Of a stretch of 64,000 nucleotides of DNA, positions 23,585 through 34,166 are shown in pieces. The DNA is from Chalciporus piperatus. Lineage: Eukaryota > Basidiomycota > Agaricomycetes > Boletales > Boletaceae. The stretch's first letter is position 1; every line of letters starts with the position of its first letter. Both the position numbers and the translations under genes were made by a program. The stretch covers positions 1-64,000 of the forward strand of contig JBBPTG010000114.1 of NCBI GenBank assembly GCA_038093975.1, given 5' to 3'. Below the pieces are notes generated by a model. It saw only the letters and a program-made list of their open reading frames with translations. It ran no database searches and was not told the origin of the DNA.

Positions 23585-24772
23585 CTAGTGCCAGCCCGCC
23601 TTTCCTTCAGATCGGGACCCAGACCCTGAGTTTTGCCTGACACTAGACGAAGCGGCACCCCCACTCGAACTCAAGTTCGAGCCCCCTCCTGCATTCGAAG
23701 TCGAGTTGTTCTTTCCAAAGCCGACAGAAGTGAGCAGCGGCAAGGAAGCCGGCTGGTCCACAGACAATGGTGCACGCAAAGTTCTGTGGGTATCTGCCAG
23801 GTTGAGCTCCGTGGGCAACGCTGGCAGTCGGCGAGGCCTCCGTGAAGAGCATTTGCGGAGGGAAGACTTGACAGTATTTTGGCGGGATAGTGGATTGGCG
23901 AAGTATACGGAGTGATCCAAAGGCGCGGAAAGCTGAGAGTACACCGACTCAGTCTCAAGGTCGTCGTCTTCTCCGTCGTCTTCCTCCCCGTCTCCTTGGT
24001 TCACATCCCTCTGACTTTCCTCGACGTCTCGGAGTGCATCCGCAAGCAGTGCATCAACATCAACCAGGGTGCCCGATGAGTCCATGGTCGCGGAACAGCT
24101 CCCCGGATAACCTAGTGAAGAGCTAGGTGAGAGGGCAACTGACTCCGATGCCTGTGCTCGCGATTGGAGCATCCGATGAAGGAACAGACTTTGCTGTGGT
24201 TTGAGGGATATCCCATCAGCCACATTGGCAATGTCAGACTGTGATCGCGAAGGGTTAGACGACGCGGAATCAGGGTTACGAGCGGGTGTAATACTGAGAA
24301 TGGCTGGGGTCGCTGAATAAGTGATGGTTCCAGCCGCAACTACTTGGCTGATCTCTGCCAGATCAATTTCGTACAGGCTATATTGGCTGTCTCGAGGCCA
24401 GGGTGAGATAGAGTCTGAGCGGAGAGGAGTTGCCTTTTGGGAGTGAACTTGTGAGGTGGACGCGTGTGTTGGCCATGTAACTTGAGACATGAGAGGTTCG
24501 GTAGAAATTGAGTGACCAGGGAATGCCTTTTTCTTCCGGGAACTAGTGCTCGGCACATGAGTTGGATTCGCGACCCTCGTGAGTTCGCGTCTGCGTCGAC
24601 GATTGAGGAGATAGAGCATGAGTCCTATGAAGAGGACACCTCCTAACAAGGACCCAATGATGATCCATGCGATCGTTTCGGAAGAGAGCGCAGAACCACC
24701 TGAACTCGAAGATGAGTTGATGCTCGTAGGCACTGCAGGCTGAGTTGTAACAGTGACGACAACCACTGGCAT
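23585..24772 (-). CDS. Single-pass membrane protein, left copy (C-terminally truncated)
   Basis: A one-exon frame of 395 residues. A Thr/Ser-rich N-terminus is followed by one transmembrane segment (about residues 33-56, IAWIIIGSLLGGVLFIGLML) and a basic stop-transfer stretch (NRRRRREL), then a long Ser-rich cytoplasmic tail with an acidic patch (EEDDGEDDDLETE near 260). No classical signal peptide is seen. The right-arm copy at 40441 runs to 534 residues. Here the tail stops at W-H where a deletion joins GGCAC to TAGTCATGCG and makes a stop, and several shorter internal deletions are also present. The family is unknown; the layout resembles fungal single-span membrane proteins with a mucin-like outside. 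Confidence 0.7.
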   Translation of the reverse strand: MPVVVVTVTTQPAVPTSINSSSSSGGSALSSETIAWIIIGSLLGGVLFIGLMLYLLNRRRRRELTRVANPTHVPSTSSRKKKAFPGHSISTEPLMSQVTWPTHASTSQVHSQKATPLRSDSISPWPRDSQYSLYEIDLAEISQVVAAGTITYSATPAILSITPARNPDSASSNPSRSQSDIANVADGISLKPQQSLFLHRMLQSRAQASESVALSPSSSLGYPGSCSATMDSSGTLVDVDALLADALRDVEESQRDVNQGDGEEDDGEDDDLETESVYSQLSAPLDHSVYFANPLSRQNTVKSSLRKCSSRRPRRLPALPTELNLADTHRTLRAPLSVDQPASLPLLTSVGFGKNNSTSNAGGGSNLSSSGGAASSSVRQNSGSGSRSEGKAGWH

Positions 24773-25573
24773 GGTTATACCTGGTTATACTGAGCAACCA
24801 AATGGATGGGTGTGACTGCGAAATAAAACAGATGATTTGGAAGAGGGCCGTATCGCTTTAAGTATTGGTTATGCACCATGATACAGGCTTGGCGCAAGGG
24901 TTGGCTGTGCTTAGAGCTGTGTCGAGAGTTTGAAACAGGGAACTGCACTTTACCGGGCGTTTCGCACTGTTTACGGGTTACGGTAAGACGTCGTTAGTGA
25001 GCCTCAAGTGAGGTGAGACCATCGTCAACATACGTCGTCGTGCACTGGAATGGGATGCCCTGCTTGACTTCTCGTGTGTCAATTGAGCCAACTTAGCCAA
25101 CATGGAGACATGATCAATTGATCAACATCGTGAAGACAGTTTGAAGATGGAAGTAACCACAACGTCTGTCTAAGCTTGGTCTAAGCCGAACGTCGACGAT
25201 GACCGTCGGTTGACGGCGACCCGCGGTCACGTTATACGACCTCTGGGTACTCCACATTCGATGCCGATTGCTACTCAAGCGTGCCAAAGTCACCGTGACA
25301 ACATTCCCTGCATCGACACAGCGACTTAAATGAACGGCTGTTCAGCACTCTTTCGTAGCTAAGCAAGCCTTCTCATTGGCTGGCAAGCACCTAAACGATC
25401 CCAAAGAGTGTCTTACAGCACGATTACTAACACCTTGTCCAAAACGAGGTTCCTAAGGCTGCCAAAAAATCGGCTAGGTTCGCAGATGTGGGCAAGTTAG
25501 GAAGATGAATCGATGTCGATCATGATGCCCGCTCCCAGCATGCTCCCCCTGTGAATTTCATGTCATTGCTATA
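24773..25573. other. Promoter side of the left membrane-protein gene, then anonymous DNA
   Basis: Up to about 24930 the sequence matches the region before the right-arm copy (GGCGCAAGGGTTGGCTGTGC motif at 24890, inverted at 40325). Beyond that the left-only block begins. No gene is seen. Confidence 0.5.
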
Positions 25574-25764
25574 TTAGTATGTGTCTACAGGGTGCTTCTT
25601 CAACCAGCGTTCAACGACACCCTCCATGGGGCACGCCGTGGACTCCGCTCGAGAACCCTCGGTTTTGTACATCTCTGAGCAGCATGTATAAAGCTTGCGC
25701 ACATACTCGTCGCACTTCTCGGGTTTATAGGTGTTGCGGGAGAGGCAAGCTTGCAAGGCGCAGG
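25574..25764 (-). CDS. CMC4: Cmc4-like twin CX9C mitochondrial protein (last exon)
   Basis: The exon encodes a small protein with C-A-L-Q-A-C near its start, then YKPEKCDEYVRKLYTCC, a CX9C helix. A TACP-type cysteine follows, then EGVVERWLKKHP, ending at 25574. This cysteine spacing and the NTYKPEKC core fit Cmc4, a substrate of the Mia40 disulfide relay in the mitochondrial intermembrane space. The splice acceptor CAG lies just before 25764. The first exon, which should carry the start codon and the first PC pair, could not be placed with confidence upstream (25800-26100). The gene lies in the block found only in the left arm, so it has no twin on the right. Confidence 0.65.
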
Positions 25765-25829
25765 CTGTCCGTACATTGCCAATGGGAAGAGAGTGGCATT
25801 CGAATCACCATGATCGTTCCGTGAGTTTT

Positions 25830-26960
25830 TCTTAGGACCTGGGCTCACCTTGTTCCTGACACCGTTGCGGTAGAGACTACTTTCCAGGAGGCTGTCAGCG
25901 TGTCGTCCCACTGCGGGGGTCAACTCACCGTCATCTGCGGTGATGGAGTACTTGGCAGGGGCCGGCGTTCCCCGCGAACGCCGATCTGAAAGGACTACCC
26001 CTATAACCACCCCTCCCCCTTCTGACCCTTCTGGTGAATGTGACCGTTCGGACTTTGTGTTCACGTTGCCTGAAGTCCAAGCCTCATTGTGGGCTCACGT
26101 ACCTAGTAGGCTCGAGGTTATTCTCCCCTTTGGCTAACCCAAGAACCGATCATCATTCGTTCTCTAGCATTCAGTGTTGTGATTCCACTCATCTAGCTTG
26201 CATAACAGTCATGACATATTTTTTACTGGTACAAACCACACTTTGGCTAAAATCATACACGGAGTAGCAACTAGTCACACGACCTTTGGAGGTGAGTACC
26301 AACTTGAAGCAACTGACATGCTCGATCAGCCTGAGCACCATCGTCCAGGGAGACATGAGGCCGTCCCGTTCGTTCAATACCTCGAATGACGAATGACGCG
26401 GGGTTAGGGATGGAGTAAAGGTCAATCGGAAACGCAAGAAGGGATTAGCCTGGTTATCGACTCCGAATATCGAGCAACGACCTTGCAACGATGACGATGA
26501 ATCAACTCGGAGGACGTAATTGAAATATGATTGGGCAATAGCGCCTCCTACAAAATGTCCCAATCCATTCGCAAAGTGGGAGACGAAGGCATGAACGTAG
26601 TTGGAGAAGCAGCGTAATCTCGGAAGAGAACTCCAAGATCCTTGAAGTTGGAAATCGAAGGAACCTGAATCTCACAAGGCGTGGCAGTGCAGAGATCAGT
26701 GGTCACTAACTCTTTCAATCCCATCTCGCCGAGTCCATTGGGGTTCAACGTTCAACGCTCAACGTTACTGTATCTGCGATAAGGCTCTTACAGAGTGAGT
26801 TAAGTTAACCCACAGTGTGCCAACTGACATCGCTTCCGACTTGCAATTGAGGACGGGCCGCACGAAGTCTTCGTGAAATACTTACGTAACCGAACTCACG
26901 GCACGATCATTTACACGAGTCCCTGCACTTGCATTTTCACCCTCTAGCTCTCCATGAGAC
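25830..26960. other. Intergenic region with unassigned minus-strand frames
   Basis: Open minus-strand frames at 26748-26548 and 26563-26189 overlap and could be parts of a spliced gene, but I see no domain, no clear splice pair and no homology. A short tandem repeat, CAACGTTCAACGCTCAACGTTAC, is at 26747-26769. Confidence 0.3.
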
Positions 26961-28810
26961 ATGGCGGACAAAAGCTCTGGCCACTGGCAAAGCGAGTACG
27001 ATTGGAAGAGCGGCCCAGTCACGGTACAGCCTACATCCGAACCGAATTCAGATTCGCAAATCACAAATTCTCTATGCGTACTGTTCGAGCCTGGCGCCCG
27101 ATGTCAATTCTCGAGCGTCCGCATAGCTCTGTGCTGTCAGCACAACATTCCATTAGATGTACGAAAACATTGGGTAAGTACGACACTTTCTTTCTTCGAG
27201 TTGTTTTTTCGACCTCACTGATCCCGTATGCTCAGGAAATTGAAATAAGGCCGAGCTCATCAAGTCTCACCAACAGTGTCTCCTCTAATCCAGGATCAAA
27301 TGCATGCTCGCTACCAACGTACAATGCAATATTTATTGTCGATTGTATCCCTTCATCTCGGCGGCCAGCATACAATCAAGCTCGTATCGGAATCATCCAG
27401 TTTCGCGACGAGGGATTCTCTGATCCACTGAGCGACACCTTTTTCGAGCACGTTCAGCCATTGACGGAGAACACACATAGTGTTTCCGTCACATTCACCA
27501 GCTCGAAGTTGATATCGGCTTTGGTACCACGCCCCCGTGTTCCCTTCTTCCAGCCAGAGATTACTCATTATGCCGCTACCGAACGCGTCGTGCGCGTGTT
27601 CCCTACTCTTCCTACTCGCAAACGCAGGACCATCACTCTCCCGGCAGATGTCCTGTTTGTAATCTTCGAAAATGTTTTCGACCCGGCAAACCCCCACTGG
27701 CGCAGAGATGTCGTGTCATGTGCGTTAACGTGTCGTCAATGGACATGTGCACTTTCTGGCGGATTTCTATTCCGCGACTTTCGCTCCAGAGGCTTCCAGG
27801 AAGGACATCCTCCCGATCTTTTCACCTTGACTGCTGCACTCATTGCGCAGCCGCATAACTGTCGCTTCATCAAACATATCTCACCACAGTACTTTGAAAG
27901 ACACCCAATGTGGTCCCAGCTTCCCGATGACCCTCCCGACCCCCAATTCCCAATCACTTCGATATTCGTTCACCTCGACGTTTTCCGTAAACGTCAAAAC
28001 CAATGTGCGAGGTTCATTGACACTTTCGTGTCACTTCTCCGTTCTCTCAAAAGCGTTCATACCCTTTGTCTCGATCGCAAGTCACTAAACACTTCGTTGC
28101 TGGACTTTTTACGCAACCTTCCCACATCCATGAACGTGCAAACATTGGTCATCGACGAGCCTGGCGAGTTTCCCAAGTCTGGAACACCCATGGCACAAGT
28201 ACTCTCCTGCATCCCTAAATGGCCGTCCATCAGGCGTCTCAGCATCTCTGGCATTCAAGAGCGCGACGATTATGTTAGCGACGAGGACATTGTCTTGGAG
28301 CCCATGACGTTTCCCCTCACCGAAATCAATATCAAGGAGACCCTCATCATGGACGACGAGCTCATGTGTCTCATAAGTTCCTCGGCATCCTCCCTTCGTC
28401 AGCTCACAATGAGTAGCATTGAGAGCACCACAAATGCAGGGCTTGCCTTTGCCTTGCGTCACATTTCCAAATTTCTCACCTACCTGTCGATGATGAACAT
28501 TGAGCATCAGTTCTCGCTCGACGAGGGTGAAGAATATGCGTTGGATACCGTGATTTCTGATATGGAGCGGTTGGAGCACTTGATGATCACCCCGGAGCTC
28601 GCGTCAGAACTGATGCTCGAACGAGGTACACGCGCGTTTCAGTCAAGCCATGGTCGTCCTGTGATCAAGCTTGAATTATTCGTTTTTGGATGGTCTCGAG
28701 ACAATGGGATTATGGGAGCGGCGGAGATGGACTGGCCAGGCTGGGAGATCACGCGCACGGTTCGCAAGTATATGCGGGGTCTATACTTTCGAGGTCGTAG
28801 TGTCGACTGA
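26961..28810 (+). CDS. F-box / leucine-rich-like protein
   Basis: Two exons, 26961-27173 and 27236-28810, spliced by gtaagt...ctcag in frame, encode 595 residues. An F-box lies at about residues 200-250 (ITLPADVLFVIFENVF, then VVSCALTCRQW and FLFRDF). The C-terminal half is made of repeated Leu/Ile-rich segments (SLKSVHTLCLDRKSL, MNVQTLVI, SIRRLSISGI, SLRQLTMSS, YLSMMNIEH, LEHLMI) in the style of fungal F-box/LRR proteins. The first 190 residues have no recognised domain, and an upstream ATG in another frame exists, so the N-terminus is the weak part. The family acts as an SCF ubiquitin-ligase adaptor; the target is unknown. It lies in the block present only in the left arm. Confidence 0.75.
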
Positions 28811-29189
28811 TGATTTGAATTAACATAGTTGCCTTGCTGGTTTATCCAACACCATTATTCTTGCAGACTGGACCAACAGGAAAGAATGTTGATCTCTAAG
28901 CTACTAGATCCGATCACCATTGTGCTCGTAAGAACCCGGATTATTCTTCTTCTATTCCTGGGTGAAAACTCTTTCTTGCTCAAGTGCCTTCTCCGCCAAC
29001 GTTCCTCAGGTCACGCGATGCACTGCAGCACAGCAACAGATTGGCAACAAATCACAATTCATTCACATTCACCTTCACCTGTGAGATTCTCTCAAACTAC
29101 ATCCGATTCCAAACTTTAACCAAGCCACGCCTTCACTAACACTCTTTACTCTTTTGACACATTTACAACCCCCAAGACTTTGATCCCAT

Positions 29190-29854
29190 TCACGCGTTGA
29201 TAATGATAGGGGAACATCCGATGTTAATCAGCCCGCTCTATAGAGAGATATCGGTGACTGCCTCAGGCTCTTGCGAACAGTATTACTCACGAAGTTATTG
29301 CCAGTGCAGCAGACGGGCTGCTGGGTGCAAGCGCTGCCGACACCAGTGCCCCCACCCGTGATTGGGGAGCAACTAAGGCCAACCTGGCCAGTCGTACCAG
29401 ACCCCGGGATACCCAACCAACCCATGAGTTCAGTAATGGTGTTGGAAGAGGACTAAGGAACGTTCCTGGTCAGTGTCTGCGTCTTAGTGGAGATAGTGAC
29501 GAGAAAGCTCACGTCTTGGACGCTGTTGCAGCAGTGGAGGTCTCCAGTGTTGCACTGGCCGCCCGAGTTGCCATTTTGGTAGCCCTGGTTTTGGTCGCCG
29601 GAGTTTCCGTAGCCCGGCTTCTGATTGCCTTGGTTTGAGTTTCCGTAGCCCGAGTTTCCGTAGCTCTGGTTTCCGTAGCTTGGGTTTCCGTAGCCCGAGT
29701 TTCCGTAGCCGCCCTGGTTTCCGTAGCCTGGGTTTTGGTTTCCTGGCTTCTGGTAGCCAGAGTTTTGGTTGTCCGGGTGTTGGCCCGAAATACTGGGGGC
29801 AGCGACGGCCAAGGCCGCGATGCAGAGGAGAATCGCAGAGGGGCGGATGAACAT
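29190..29854 (-). CDS. Class I hydrophobin with GYGN repeats, left copy
   Basis: Exons 29854-29513, 29452-29291 and 29237-29190 encode 183 residues. A signal peptide (residues 1-19, hydrophobic [13 protein letters not shown]) is followed by a Gln/Asn/Gly/Tyr-rich repeat region (about 24-95, units like GYGN). The hydrophobin core then has all eight cysteines in the class I order: C-X5-CC (CNTGDLHCC), GLSC, C-X5-CC (CTQQPVCC), and IGC. All introns are phase-consistent with the right-arm twin. Hydrophobins are secreted and assemble into amphipathic films on hyphae and spores. The shared promoter holds a TATA-like TATAAAATGTGAGAGG element near 29935 (minus strand). Confidence 0.88.
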
Positions 29855-30199
29855 TGTTGTAAGTGGGTCGGTTGGGCTTTTACTGAACGAGCTGAAGTTC
29901 CTGCTGGTCAATGGCGCATCCTCTCACATTTTATACCTTTCAGCTCCCCTCCTGACGCCCAAGCCTCCAAGGAGACGGTGCGAAATTGGTACGTTCCTTG
30001 ATCGCAGACCAAACCATTTCACAAGCAATGCTGGCAATATTGCGTTCCAGAATTTTTTTGTGAGCGCTGTTAGTGTCACCACAGTGCGCGTGAACGATAT
30101 AAAATGGGCACAAAATCAAGGGGGGACGCACGAACAAAGTCGCCGCCGCGACTGACGCACGCCGACGCCAACGCTCATTGATCCACCGCACTCCGTCCG

Positions 30200-30529
30200 A
30201 CGTCGGGTTCGAGTCTGGTCCATCTGTTCCCCGAACAAGATACCTTCAAAGGGGTATCAGAGTGATCACCTTGTCACCGCGCCGAACCAAAATAACAAGG
30301 ATCAATGAAAGGTAATGTACAAGACGACGTTGGTCCATCCTTGAAAGAGTGAAGGTACGTCTCAGCCCCTGAGAAGCATCAGCAACTTGACGACTGTTTG
30401 TGTGAGGCAGAAGGCGACACAAATTTAATGAAATTCTTCTGCACTAGAGAGTACTCCTCGTCTCGACGTCTCGACCTCAGGTTCAAAAGTCACGTAAATG
30501 GCTCGGTGCTACATTCAAATGTGTTGTCT
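30200..30529. other. Inverted-duplication flank without a gene
   Basis: It matches 38600-38940 in reverse complement (for example the CTCAGCCCCTGAGAAGCATCAGCAA block). It is the spacer between the SMP3 3' end and the hydrophobin promoter. No tRNA or gene is supported. Confidence 0.5.
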
Positions 30530-30870
30530 TTCCATCAGCAATACAGCCGGCGTCCCATTCGATGGCATAAATCCAGAGGCTGAGGCCATCAGGCTGTCCT
30601 GCATGTATACTTTCAGGGGTGGTCTAGATTGAGGTGCGGAAAAATGCGCTTTTTGAGTGTCGTGCGTGACGAGATCCTCTCGGATAACGTCAAGCATATC
30701 GCCACGGCAGTCACAAGGTATGTTGTATTGAAAGCTGGAGCGGAGAAAGCGGTCGTTAGATCATCCCGTGGGTCCTGAGGCCTGAGAGATCGATGAAGAG
30801 ACTTTTCCAGATCGTACATCTGCGGAAGATTGAGCTTACGGATGGACGGATAAGAGAGCGACATGCCTTA
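30530..30870 (-). pseudogene. SMP3-like 3' fragment, left arm
   Basis: It encodes only the last ~110 residues of the protein at 37240-38588: SLSYPSIRKLNLPQMYDLEK, TTYLVT, ERISSRT-LKKRIFPHL. A frame change lies near the MYDLEK segment and the C-terminal end has changed. There is no upstream part: homology to the right arm stops at about 30885, inside the gene. It is a broken duplicate. Confidence 0.75.
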
Positions 30871-31124
30871 TCCAGGGATTCCAAGTGACAATCTTGGAAA
30901 TAAACCATGATTGCTCGTTGGATGACAGAGTACTGGCGCATATTGACCTGACATTCGAAACTCACTGCGACGAGTTCTTAGAGATGCGCCAGACTTGCGA
31001 GACCATTGATTGTTATTCTATGCCGACTGGCGTAGCTAGTAGAACACTGAAAGGAATTGGTGGAAAGCAGCAGGGATAGCAAGTAGATAGCAAGACGAAA
31101 AGCGACAAATCAGCAGTTAGATCT

Positions 31125-33440
31125 TTATGACGACGACGAAAGCATATCACGAAGAGAGGGAACTTGAGGACAAGAGCTCAGGAACTCCTGCAGAACGGAG
31201 AAAAGCATCGCTGCCGTTGGCCGATCCTCGGCCGATGACCAGCATCGCTGAATGAATTCCCAATGGTGATCATCCATCGCCCGCGATTCTGGACGCTTGG
31301 GTTTGTGTCCCTGGAACATTCGTACAGCGATCACACCCTCTTCCCAAACTTCCGACCATGGTTGTTTTCCCGAAAACACCTACGATGAGATTGGTGTTAA
31401 CATCGATTTGCCTATGCGCCGCCCATACGAACCTGCATAGCGAGGCATCCAAAAGAGTAGATATCGCTCTTGGGGGTCCTTTCGGGTGGGTTTCCTTCTT
31501 CTTCCGAGTCAGGAAGGATCAGTTCTGGTGCACTCCAACGTATTGCACCTGGTCGTGCAGTGGACCTCTGGAGGTATGTCAATGCTTCAGGTATGTTCCC
31601 CACCACCGTAGAATAGCCAAAATCAGCTAGGCGTGCGGTGAAATTTTCATCCACGAGTACGTTGTTCTACGGAGTCATTAGTAGATCTGTAGATCTCTAA
31701 TTTATTGTAACCTACGCCATTGAGATCCCCATGAACAATAGGAGATATGCGGAAGCAGTGCACTGTGGAGTGTGTTGTCAATATAATTTTGCGAGCATCA
31801 GTGTTGATGACGAACAGTAGTCGAGCCCACTGGCAATATCCGACAGCTATCATTAATGAATGAGTAAGGGGGTAGCAAACGCAACTTGAAGGACGACGTA
31901 CAAACTGGAGTTGGTGGGCACCACTCAGCTGTTCACCACGATTTCCAAGGAAGCTTTGAAGACTTCCATTTGGCATCCATGCGGAGACCAATGCCAGCGA
32001 ACCTTGCATTCCGAACCCGGTCGTAGTACCCAGGAATGGTACAATGTTAGGATGGTCCAATCTCCTCCATATCCCGAGTTCTCGACGAACCATCTAAGTA
32101 TCACCGTAACTCAGGAGTCAGCGTATATCTACGACGACACGGGGTTTCAAATTACCTTCAAGTTGACGGCGTGGGAAGCAGTGTCCTCTTGTTCCAACGT
32201 GAAGCGGAAACGGAATGCTTTTACAGCGACCTGGCATGAAGGAATGTACGGTGTAAGTAAAGAAGCGGTCACAAGAGTTCGAGCATTGCTCTAACCTCGA
32301 TGAGACCTGTAGGGCTATGGTAGCGGCATCTAAATACATCACCAAAACCACCTGCGTCCGAGTATTGGTCCTCAATTTTGACGATGTAGCGGGTGAGATC
32401 GAGTGGCGTAGTGCCGATGTCGGATAATGCAGATGGTTCCCGCGGCTGAGTTGTCTTGCCCGACTACGGTGGGGGTGGGTTAATTGTTTCTGAAAGACAC
32501 ATACTCCTTCAGATACCTGATTCTCAGCCTCACTCCACCATGGAGTAAGCCATAATGAGATCTCGTTCTCTTCTGCGGCTGCTACAATGTCGTTCCATGG
32601 AGAGATACTGACTGCAAGCGCTCGATTTCCGAGTTGCAGAGGGTGTCCGATGGGATGTCCCTGAGATGTATCCCAGAAACGGATGGTCCAATCGTTGGAT
32701 CCACTTGCAAGTCTCGTACCATCTAGGGAAAGCGAAATAGAGAAAATCCCGCTGGTATGACCTGTCCACGGTTCTCCAATTTGTTCCCCCGTCTCTGAAT
32801 TCCAACAGCGAACCGTTCTATCCCAAGACGCAGAGTAGATCCTGGTACCATCACATGACCATAGCAGGTCATTGACATCGATCGTGTGTCCTTCGAGCTT
32901 CAGGATTTGCTGACCATTCTCGACGTCGTAGATGTGCATGTCGTTGCCCCGCCCACACGCGAGTTTGGTTCCGTCGGGCGAAAAACGGTGCTGTCCCACT
33001 CCCCCACCAATCTCGATCTTCTGTTTGGTTTGTCCCCCCATCAATTCACGGATGACAAGGGTCAGATAGCCACTATACGCAACGAGTCGATCGTCTGCCG
33101 ATATGGAAATGTTGGGCATCTCTTCCGTATGTTTCCATTCTTCAATGAGTTGGTGCGTCTCGGAATCCCATATCGTTATTCGCCCATCAAGATCGCTGCT
33201 GATTATCCTCCTCCCATCACTCGTGACAGCAAGACGCCAGACACGACCCGCATGGACCATCTCCTTCCCTTCCTGGCGGCCATCTTCTACCTTCCATACT
33301 TTCACTGTCCTATCGTAAGAACCGGTGATAAGTCGCTGCCCATCCAGGTGCGCCATCGTCATGATCGAATTCTCGTGCGCAGAGATGGTGCGGAGAGCGT
33401 GAGCGCTCTGTTCACCAGATTGTGGTGCTGCATTCGACAT
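31125..33440 (-). CDS. WD40-repeat / protein kinase fusion, copy C (short linker)
   Basis: Exons on the minus strand: 33440-32517, 32463-32296, 32230-32156, 32093-31902, 31846-31816, 31762-31716, 31666-31433 and 31379-31125, encoding 641 residues. The seven-bladed propeller is more diverged than in A, B, D and F (start MSNAAPQSGEQ). The separate linker exon of the other copies is missing; the propeller is joined after one intron directly to a ~20-residue linker and the kinase. P-loop GGFGDVFR, VAVK, HGDLNGNN, DFGYS and APE are kept. The donor after exon 5 is gttcgt in place of gtacgt. The last exon and ~150 bases of 3' flank match copy F better than the rest of the gene does, so it looks mosaic. 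Confidence 0.82.
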
Positions 33441-34153
33441 GATGAAACGAGATGGCTGGATGATGGGTGGGGAGAAGGTTTTCAAGAGGATTGCCTCACA
33501 AGGGTTGGCCTCCCATGTCAATCAAGAAGCCGACAGAAATATCTCTTTCAAGCGCCCATTGCCACTGTCGTCATTGTCACCAATTCCCGGTCATGATTCC
33601 CCCCGAGCATACTGTTCGCAGTTGTTCTGAGTTGATCACTGGTACAGGGGTACGCTACGACTGTGATCAGCATCCACTCAGCTGTCCTCCATGAAGTGAA
33701 GCGGAGTTGGGACACTCCAATCAAAGCAAGTGCATTAGTCGTGCCGTTGGTGTGACGAAACAAGGACCCATATGGATAAACAAATGCAAATAGTTTCTCT
33801 TGGAACTTCGAAGCCGCATGTTCGACAAGGCTTAGCTCGTCAAAGTTTCCTGGATAAGTGCGACGATTCGGAGCGCTCAGCACTTCCTTGGTGTAAAGCA
33901 CCATGGCGGGCATCAAGTACTTATAGAGACAAGCTTGCAGTCGAAGGTGCAATAACTACAAGCCGGTACATTGACCCTATGACGTCGACAAAACAAATAT
34001 ACTTCGCCACGTCCAACAGCTGACCTGAAGCGTGCTGCGAGGTCAGAGGTCGTTAGGAGATGATCATGGAAAGCCAACATACTAGTACCAACCGGAGTCG
34101 ATGGACATTGGATTCGCGAGGCAACTAGCCCAGCCAATTCTCATTGCACTATC
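33441..34153. other. Spacer between copies C and D
   Basis: Near the centre of the inverted structure. A minus-strand frame (33952-33548) has no recognisable domain. The dispersed repeat at 34098-34166 ends in gene D. The conserved promoter blocks of A, B, D and F are not seen upstream of C. Confidence 0.45.
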
Positions 34154-34166
34154 CTACGAGATCACA
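34098..34166 (+). repeat. Dispersed repeat, copy 2, overlapping the 3' end of gene D
   Basis: It matches 14117-14186. Its CGAGATCACA end supplies the last codons and stop of gene D, so its junction at about 34166 is a breakpoint. Confidence 0.5.

Larger units (their letters stand above)
23430..30885. repeat. Left arm of a large imperfect inverted duplication
   Basis: Read outward from the centre, this arm carries an SMP3-like 3' end, a hydrophobin and a single-pass membrane protein, all on the minus strand. The right arm (38245-42095) carries the same three, in the same order, on the plus strand. Homology is visible in coding and non-coding DNA. Examples are the hydrophobin promoter (29860-30200 with 38950-39290) and the flank with GTGACCTGAGGAACG (28993 with 40100). 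The arm is interrupted by a left-only block at about 24930-28990. Confidence 0.8.

Noticed and set aside
26747..26769. CAACGTT repeat as a second copia LTR end
   Set aside because: It resembles the LTR terminus only over about ten bases, with no further LTR sequence on either side.
29940..30230. Possible tRNA because of a GGTTCGAGTCTGG stretch at 30208
   Set aside because: No matching acceptor, D or anticodon stems could be found around it, and the same region is simply part of the inverted duplication.
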